A program made the position numbers and the translations under genes. The notes below the pieces were generated by a model. The model was not told the DNA's origin, made no database searches, and saw nothing but the letters and a program-made list of their open reading frames with translations. DNA of 10,912 nucleotides from positions 1 through 10,912 of the forward strand of contig JAFGPH010000508.1 of assembly GCA_016926135.1 (NCBI GenBank). The letters run 5' to 3'. This DNA is from Deltaproteobacteria bacterium (GTDB lineage: Bacteria > Desulfobacterota > DSM-4660 > Desulfatiglandales > HGW-15). This document shows positions 6,765 to 10,912 of the stretch, piece by piece. Position 1 is the first letter of the stretch. Every line of letters begins with the position of its first letter.

Positions 6765-6813
6765 TCGGTGGCAGAACGGCCGCCGGCCGAATGATAACGG
6801 GTGGAGGACGCTC

Positions 6814-8094
6814 ATGGGCGCAATCGAAGCGGGAATCCCCGAAGGAAGGGGAATCGGGCGAAGGAAAGAGGATTTTCTCCTCAGGGAGAGACTTCAGAAA
6901 CACGTCCTGCTCTTCAACGTGGGGCAGATCCTTACCTCGGAAATGCATCTCATCCCCCTCTTCGAGGTGGTCATGGATCAGACGAACCAGATGGTGGGGA
7001 CCCAGAGAAGCACGGTGTTTCTCTATGATGAAAACAGCGACGAGCTGTGGTCGCTGGTGGCCACGGGCATGAGGCAGAATGAGATCCGGATTCCATCAGG
7101 GCACGGTGTGGCGGGGTGGGTCTTCCAGAACAGGTCGCCCCTCCTGATCAACGATGCTTACAGGGACCAGCGCTTTTACTCGGAGGTGGACAAGAAATCG
7201 GGATTCCGGACGAGAAACATCCTGTGCGTCCCCCTGTTCAACCAGAAAACGGACTGTATCGGGGCGCTGCAGGCCCTCAACAAGGAACGGGGCGACTTCA
7301 CCGACGACGACGTGGAACTGCTCAAATCCATGTCTCACTATGTGGCCATTGCCCTCGAGAACTCCAAGCTCTACGAGCAAGTCAAGGGCTACTCGGAGAG
7401 GCTGAAACAGACCCTGCTCGATATTGAAACCCTCGAGAAGGTGAAGAGCCAGCTGACCAAGTTCGTGCCTTCCTCCGTGGCCAGGATGGTTGAGCAGGAC
7501 CCGGACAGGGTGAACCTGGAGAAGGTGCCCACGGAGGTGACCATCCTGTTCATCGACATCCAGGGTTTTTCGGCAATTACGGAAGGATTTGACCAGAGGC
7601 TGGTGAACGACATGGTGGAGTGCCATTTCTCGGAATACCTCGAGTGCGTCAAGAGGCACGGGGGAGAGGTGAATGAGGTTGCAGGGGACGGGCTGATGGT
7701 CATCTTCAAGGAGGGGGAGGTGGAGTCCCATGCAAGGGAGGCCGTGGCCGCCGCTATGGAAATCATTGCGGAGAACCACAGGATGAACCAGGAGGTCTCC
7801 TACCCCTGGGGAGGGGTGGATCTCCACCTGGGGATCAACTCCGGCCGGGCGTATGTGGGTTCGACCAAGATGAAGAGCCTTGCCGGAGAGCGATGGACGT
7901 ACACCGCCTCCGGGATGGTGACCGTGCTGGCCGCCAGGATCGGGGCCCTCTCCGGGGGCACGCGCCTCTACATAGGCCCGGACACCCACGCATACGTGCG
8001 GGGGGATTTCGAGTGCGAGTTCCTGGGCGAGCGGGAACTCAAAAACGTGAAGGGACCTGTCCCCGTGTACTGGGTGAAGGATGTCCGGGCTTAG
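6814..8094 (+). CDS. GAF domain plus class III nucleotide cyclase
   Basis: This is a 426-residue soluble signalling protein. A GAF sensor domain (about 33-188) leads through a helical linker (about 185-230) to a class III adenylate/guanylate cyclase domain (about 236-420). The two metal-binding aspartates are present: Asp248 in LFIDIQGF and Asp292 in AGDGLMVIF. The position that is usually Lys in adenylate cyclases is Glu288 (NEVAGDG), as in guanylate cyclases. The purine-contacting Asp is Met368, and the transition-state Asn is Val371 in YTASGMVTVLAAR; the Arg (375) remains. Activity may therefore be altered, non-adenylate or lost. The start ATG 6814 has GGAGG at 6803-6807 with a 6-nt gap. 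Longer versions from 6661 would run through the promoter. No transmembrane segment is seen, so a cytoplasmic ligand is likely for the GAF domain. Confidence 0.88.
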   Translation: MGAIEAGIPEGRGIGRRKEDFLLRERLQKHVLLFNVGQILTSEMHLIPLFEVVMDQTNQMVGTQRSTVFLYDENSDELWSLVATGMRQNEIRIPSGHGVAGWVFQNRSPLLINDAYRDQRFYSEVDKKSGFRTRNILCVPLFNQKTDCIGALQALNKERGDFTDDDVELLKSMSHYVAIALENSKLYEQVKGYSERLKQTLLDIETLEKVKSQLTKFVPSSVARMVEQDPDRVNLEKVPTEVTILFIDIQGFSAITEGFDQRLVNDMVECHFSEYLECVKRHGGEVNEVAGDGLMVIFKEGEVESHAREAVAAAMEIIAENHRMNQEVSYPWGGVDLHLGINSGRAYVGSTKMKSLAGERWTYTASGMVTVLAARIGALSGGTRLYIGPDTHAYVRGDFECEFLGERELKNVKGPVPVYWVKDVRA

Positions 8095-8098
8095 CCTT

Positions 8099-8581
8099 TC
8101 AAACGGCGACGTTGACAGGCAAGGGCTTAAGTACCCTTGCGAGTTCCCCGGGTGACATCTTAGCCAGCAACCCCCTCCTTCCGGCATTGATGAAGATCCG
8201 GGGCAGATCTAGGATCGAGGCCTCCACGTAAATCCGCAGTCTCTTCCTCGTCCCAAAGGGCGAGATACCGCCCACCACATATCCCGTGTGACGGTTGGCC
8301 GTTTCCGGGTCGCAGGGTCTCACGTTCTTCACGGCCAGGAATCTGGCCATGTTCTTGGTCGAGACCTCGCGGTCGCCGTGCATGAGGATCAGGAAAGGGT
8401 TCCCGGCCTCGTCCTCCATCACCAGGGTCTTGATGACCTCGTGCTCTTCTACCCCCAGTTCCCTGGCCGCTACAGGGGTGCCACCCTTTTCCTGGTAGGG
8501 GTAGGGGCGGAGCACATAGCTTGCGCCGTGCTCCTTGAGGGCGCGTATGGCCTGGGTGATTGGGTGCTTTTCCTTTGCCAT
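8099..8581 (-). CDS. ybaK: YbaK/EbsC-type Cys-tRNA(Pro) deacylase
   Basis: This 160-residue protein has the length of YbaK/EbsC, a cytoplasmic editing enzyme. It hydrolyses Cys-tRNA(Pro) made in error by prolyl-tRNA synthetase and may act on Cys-tRNA(Cys). The sequence shows the conserved lysine in EVIKTLV (Lys51), the HGD at 68-70 and the diagnostic GGISPFG loop (104-110), followed by RLRIYVE and the INAGRRG segment. Start ATG 8581 has AAAGG about 14 nt upstream; no better start is seen. The gene lies 52 nt downstream of the DUF362 gene on the same strand, with the 9-nt repeat between, so co-transcription is possible. Its stop is 4 nt from the stop of the convergent cyclase gene. Confidence 0.9.
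   Translation of the reverse strand: MAKEKHPITQAIRALKEHGASYVLRPYPYQEKGGTPVAARELGVEEHEVIKTLVMEDEAGNPFLILMHGDREVSTKNMARFLAVKNVRPCDPETANRHTGYVVGGISPFGTRKRLRIYVEASILDLPRIFINAGRRGLLAKMSPGELARVLKPLPVNVAV
8119..8140. terminator. Hairpin at the convergent cyclase/ybaK junction
   Basis: GCAAGGG (8119-8125) and CCCTTGC (8134-8140) form a perfect 7-bp stem with an 8-nt loop, 25 nt past the cyclase stop and inside the last codons of ybaK. No T-tract follows on either strand, so termination is only suggested. It is the sole hairpin I see that could end the cyclase transcript. Confidence 0.3.
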
Positions 8582-8603
8582 GGTGTTGTGAGGCCTTTCG
8601 TGG

Positions 8604-8639
8604 GAACTATAAGTCCTATAAGGCCTATACGACCTATAG
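8604..8639. repeat. 9-nt tandem repeat, four units
   Basis: Units GAACTATAA, GTCCTATAA, GGCCTATAC and GACCTATAG follow without interruption (consensus GNCCTATAN; reverse complement TATAGGNCN). The final unit overlaps the last codons and the TAG stop of the DUF362 gene (8634-8636), and the rest fills most of the gap before ybaK. It is a degenerate microsatellite-like array of unknown function, similar in style to the 8-nt array near 1176. Confidence 0.75.
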
Positions 8640-9722
8640 CTCCAGCAGCTTGCCGCCCTCAGGCAGATCCGCCTCTGTGTACCCGAACTCGGTCAGCATT
8701 CTCCGGGTCATCTTCGGATTGTACTCCCAGCCCATGCTTTCTCCCCGGAACCTGGTGGCCAACTGGTAGTCCACCACGGGGGAGAGGACCCCCATGGCCA
8801 GGAGGTTCGACTGCTGGCCGGGGTTCCCGCTGGGACCGTGCCTGCTGGACCAGAGGGCGTCCACGATACAGAGTTGCTGGCGGGGATAGAGGACCTTGCC
8901 GGTCTTTCCGTCCATGGTCCCCAGGATCTCCGGGGTCTGGTTGATGGCGAGGATGTAGTCCTCGGCCCCCTGCTGGTGCCCGTGCCCGGGATCGAAGGTG
9001 CCGAAGTGGTTCTTCATGGTCATGGTAAAACCCCCGAACTTGGAACTGTGGCCCTTGCACATGGAGATGTTCACCAGGATGTCTACCGACCCCTTCACGA
9101 GGTGTTCCAGGCAGCGGGCCTTCCCGTCCTCTGCCTCCCAGGGCCTGGGAACGGAAGTGAGGGTGTTCGATCCTCCCCAGGTGTTTTCAATGCGAGTCCC
9201 CTCGGGAAGCCCCTTGAAGGGGGTGTCTCTCTCCATGGAACGGCCATGGCAGGCATCATAGATGTGTATGTTGGAAGGCTTGATCTCCAGGATGTCCGTC
9301 ATGGCATGGCAGAGCCCGGCCATGACCGCGCTGCGGGTGTGCTGGCGCGAGATGTGGTTCGTCTTGATGGCCACCACCGTGTCGGACCACGATTTCCTGG
9401 GCGGTTTGATGAAGATGGTCTTCCATGCATCTTCCTCCTTCCCGGCCCTGGCAAGCCCGCAGGCGAGCTTATGGAGGTTTTCCCGCACCACCCCTGCGTT
9501 GACCAGTTCTTCCTGTCGGTCCCAGGAAATGCCGGGGTCATCCGGCCTGGTCATGGCAGGATCGGTGATGGTCACGACCCTGAGATTGTCCACGTTGGGG
9601 TGAACGACGGTCTTTCGGGCCCAGGCGGCCCTCGCTTTGGGTATGAGAATCGTGGGAAAGGCCGACGCGGCGGCCCCCATGACGCCGATGCTCTTCATGA
9701 ACCCTCTTCTGGTGATGCCCAT
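8634..9722 (-). CDS. Tat-exported DUF362 domain protein
   Basis: This is a 362-residue protein with a twin-arginine signal: TRRGFMKS (Arg5-Arg6), then a hydrophobic segment (about 11-28) and a probable cleavage after the Ala-Arg-Ala near 30-32. Tat export implies folding, perhaps with a cofactor, before transport to the periplasm. The mature part matches DUF362: VAIKTNH (117-123), an IHIYDACHG segment (152-160), and the conserved CKGHSSKFGG...KNHFGTF region (222-243). No CxxCxxC ferredoxin-type cluster motif, present in some DUF362 proteins, is visible. The biochemical role of this family is not settled. Start ATG 9722 is chosen for the signal peptide and for AAAGGAG about 10 nt upstream; a longer frame from 9893 would bury the Tat signal. 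The stop lies in the 9-nt repeat. Confidence 0.85.
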   Translation of the reverse strand: MGITRRGFMKSIGVMGAAASAFPTILIPKARAAWARKTVVHPNVDNLRVVTITDPAMTRPDDPGISWDRQEELVNAGVVRENLHKLACGLARAGKEEDAWKTIFIKPPRKSWSDTVVAIKTNHISRQHTRSAVMAGLCHAMTDILEIKPSNIHIYDACHGRSMERDTPFKGLPEGTRIENTWGGSNTLTSVPRPWEAEDGKARCLEHLVKGSVDILVNISMCKGHSSKFGGFTMTMKNHFGTFDPGHGHQQGAEDYILAINQTPEILGTMDGKTGKVLYPRQQLCIVDALWSSRHGPSGNPGQQSNLLAMGVLSPVVDYQLATRFRGESMGWEYNPKMTRRMLTEFGYTEADLPEGGKLLEL

Positions 9723-9982
9723 GGTGAAGACTCCTTTCACGTCTTTGGGGTCTGATCCACCCCCTGAACCGGCGGTTTGCTTTGAACACGGTACGCCGGG
9801 GGGATGACCCAGATGGAGAAAGTGGATTTTGGCTGTGAAACAATATAAGATCATTCTTGTGGGATTCCACGGTGGCAGGGCACTTTCCGTCACCCGAGGA
9901 AGATGGGTTCCTGAAAAGTGCCTGCGTCGCGTTCCAGGTATATCCTATCTTGCAACCAACCCTCATGAAAAGGAGGCTGAAC
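9723..9982. other. Divergent intergenic region before DUF362 and thioredoxin-like genes
   Basis: This 260-bp spacer serves two divergent genes. On the plus strand a TATAAG (9844-9849) and a TATATC-like segment near 9939 could serve as -10 boxes, but neither has a good -35. I find no convincing promoter for DUF362 on the minus strand. No small gene is supported. A GC-rich stem (GGGGT 9747-9751 with ACCCC 9759-9763) lies in the DUF362 leader. Confidence 0.4.
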
Positions 9983-10555
9983 ATGGCAAAGGAGATTTCG
10001 TGGGAAAGTGACCTTGAAAGGGCACTGGTAAAGGCAAAGGCTGCAAAGAAGCCTGTGCTTCTGGACTTCTTCAACCCGGGCTGAATCGGCTGCCAGCAGA
10101 TGGGAGCAGTTACGTTCCCGGAACCCAAGGTCGTGGATTTCCTCACGGAGAACGTTGTGGCCGTGAGGCTGCCCCACGACCACAGACCCCTGGCAGAGCA
10201 GTTCCAGGTGAAGTGGACCCCCACCCTGGTCACGCTGGACAGCGAAGGCAAGGAACACCATCGCACCGTGGGATTTCTGCCGCCCGAGGAACTGGTGCCG
10301 TCCCTGCTCCTGGGGAGGGGCAAGATCCACTTCGACCACGAGGAGTTCGAAGAGGCCCTCAGGAGTCTTGACGCGATCCTGAAGGAGTACCCGAAGAGCG
10401 ACGCGGCGCCCGAGGCGATCTTCCTCCGCGGGGTCAGCCTCTACAAGAGCACCCAGGATCCCAAGCCACTGAAACAGGCCTACGAAAAGCTTCAGGCCGA
10501 GTATCCGGAAAGCGAGTGGACCAAGCGGGCCTTGCCCTACCGCCTGATCCCGTGA
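9983..10555 (+). CDS. Thioredoxin-fold selenoprotein (in-frame TGA, U-x-x-C)
   Basis: This is read as one 190-residue protein with a selenocysteine at residue 34 (TGA 10082-10084). Before the TGA the frame gives KKPVLLDFFNPG, the beta strand leading into a thioredoxin active site. After it come I-G-C-Q-Q-M, so the redox motif is U34-I-G-C37 in place of C-x-x-C. The fold continues with a FPEPKVVDFL helix, VVAVRLPHD, and the cis-proline motif WTPTLV (Pro80). Residues 112-190 are helical and TPR-like (FEEALRSLDAILKEYP ... YEKLQAEYPES). AGGAGG (9971-9976) lies 6 nt before ATG 9983. There is no signal peptide, so a cytoplasmic disulfide or peroxide role is likely but unproven. Alternatives are a nonsense mutation or sequencing error at a cysteine codon (TGC/TGT to TGA). 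The position at the catalytic Cys and the open frame on both sides favour selenocysteine. Confidence 0.85.
10085..10120 (+). promoter_or_regulatory. Candidate bacterial SECIS element
   Basis: Two mutually exclusive hairpins can be drawn directly after the TGA. The first pairs GGCTGC (10088-10093) with GCAGTT (10106-10111), with C10094-G10104 closing a 9-nt loop. The second pairs GGGAG (10102-10106) with TTCCC (10115-10119) around an 8-nt loop that starts 22 nt after the TGA. The second has a spacing more like known bacterial SECIS elements. Neither has been folded computationally. Confidence 0.45.
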
Positions 10556-10559
10556 AGGG

Positions 10560-10588
10560 AAGGGGGAAGGCCGACAGGCTTCCCCCTT
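10560..10588. terminator. Bidirectional intrinsic terminator
   Basis: AAGGGGGAAG (10560-10569) and CTTCCCCCTT (10579-10588) form a perfect 10-bp stem with a 9-nt loop between the convergent selenoprotein and dehydratase genes. The arms supply short T-runs on both strands (CCCCCTTT downstream; the flanking AA upstream reads as UU on the other strand). It begins 4 nt after the selenoprotein stop. Confidence 0.7.
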
Positions 10589-10603
10589 TGCCCTGAGCAG
10601 GAT

Positions 10604-10912
10604 CTATTTGTCCGAGAGGAGACTGGGATTCGGTGCAGAGGCACGCAGATCTTCCAGAATCCGCGTGAAACCCTGCTCCATCCGGGCCCGCACCTTCTCG
10701 TACATGCTGTTGCCATGGGCATCAATGGCCACCACAGCCGGTCCCAAGGCCTCCACCCGCAATCGTACCAGCCGGTAATGGGCGATCAGGTCTTTCCATC
10801 CTACTGAAACACACTCCCTGATCGAGGCGCTCAAGAGAGGGCTCCCGCCTCCGGGAAAGGCCAGGTACACGCAGCCCGCCTCTTTCATGGCACGAACGCT
10901 TTCCATGCCCAG
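10604..10912 (-). CDS. Class I fumarase / L(+)-tartrate dehydratase beta subunit, C-terminal part
   Basis: The 3' end of a gene that continues beyond the window; about 102 residues are visible, ending at TAG 10604-10606. It matches the C-terminal domain of the iron-sulfur hydro-lyase beta subunit: AGCVYLAFPGGGSPLLSA, then a VRLRVEALGPAVVAIDAHGN segment and a MYEKVR helix. In two-subunit forms this part pairs with an alpha subunit that carries the oxygen-sensitive 4Fe-4S cluster; together they hydrate fumarate to malate or dehydrate tartrate. The ATG at 10906 is internal, since the reading frame is open to the window edge and the family's beta subunit is about 180 residues or longer. Fumarate and tartrate specificity cannot be separated from this piece. 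Confidence 0.88.
   Translation of the reverse strand: MGMESVRAMKEAGCVYLAFPGGGSPLLSASIRECVSVGWKDLIAHYRLVRLRVEALGPAVVAIDAHGNSMYEKVRARMEQGFTRILEDLRASAPNPSLLSDK

Noticed and set aside
6661..6813. N-terminal extension of the cyclase starting at 6661
   Set aside because: A TTGACA-17-TATGCT promoter lies inside it, and GGAGG precedes ATG 6814.
7096..8187. 363-residue open frame on the minus strand
   Set aside because: It is antisense to the cyclase, whose domains are clear. It is His/Leu/Pro-rich and matches no family; long antisense frames are common in GC-rich DNA.
8838..9755. 305-residue open frame on the plus strand
   Set aside because: It is antisense to the DUF362 gene, has low-complexity Gly/Val/His composition, and no family match.
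8634..9893. Longer DUF362 protein starting at 9893
   Set aside because: It adds 57 residues before a clear Tat signal and has no good ribosome site; AAAGGAG precedes ATG 9722.
10100..10555. Separate 151-residue gene starting at Met 10100
   Set aside because: It begins just after the active-site TGA, lacks a ribosome binding site, and would start in the middle of a thioredoxin fold. The whole 9983-10555 reading explains it.

Overview
The window reads as a GC-rich chromosomal segment from an anaerobic bacterium. It looks most like a deltaproteobacterium (Desulfobacterota): it carries an ADP-forming acyl-CoA synthetase subunit, a Tat-exported DUF362 protein, a two-component-type fumarase/tartrate dehydratase, a GAF-linked class III cyclase and an apparent selenoprotein. 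The taxonomic placement is inference from gene content; no rRNA or marker gene is present.

Layout. Positions 1-1317 are gene-poor and decayed: two short perfect hairpins, an AT-rich patch, a remnant of a DUF433-type antitoxin overlapping by ATGA a frameshifted DUF5615 (PIN-like) toxin gene, and an 8-nt tandem repeat. Positions 1318-2793 (+) encode the alpha part of an NDP-forming acyl-CoA synthetase, with no beta subunit in view. Positions 2794-3110 are non-coding and hold a three-copy inverted/direct repeat. Positions 3111-6583 (-) are a two-gene operon of large membrane-associated, dynamin-like GTPases joined by an ATGA overlap. A compact divergent promoter region (6584-6813), with two near-consensus sigma-70 promoters, separates it from a GAF plus nucleotide cyclase gene (6814-8094, +). 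That gene converges, with 4 nt between, on a YbaK-type Cys-tRNA deacylase (8099-8581, -). A 9-nt tandem repeat then leads to a Tat-signal DUF362 gene (8634-9722, -). A divergent 260-bp spacer follows, then a thioredoxin-fold gene (9983-10555, +), a bidirectional terminator hairpin, and the 3' end of a class I fumarase/tartrate dehydratase beta subunit (10604 to the window edge, -).

The most striking item is the thioredoxin-like gene. Its reading frame is interrupted by one TGA at 10082-10084, exactly where the first cysteine of the CxxC redox motif belongs, giving U-I-G-C. The frame is open on both sides, has a strong ribosome binding site, and is followed by possible SECIS-like hairpins. It is best read as a selenocysteine-containing redox protein with a helical, TPR-like C-terminal extension, which an ordinary gene caller would break in two.

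The second point of interest is the GTPase pair divergently transcribed from a cyclase that lacks several canonical catalytic or specificity residues. Whether the two are functionally linked cannot be told from this sequence. I see no CRISPR array, tRNA, rRNA or intact insertion sequence.
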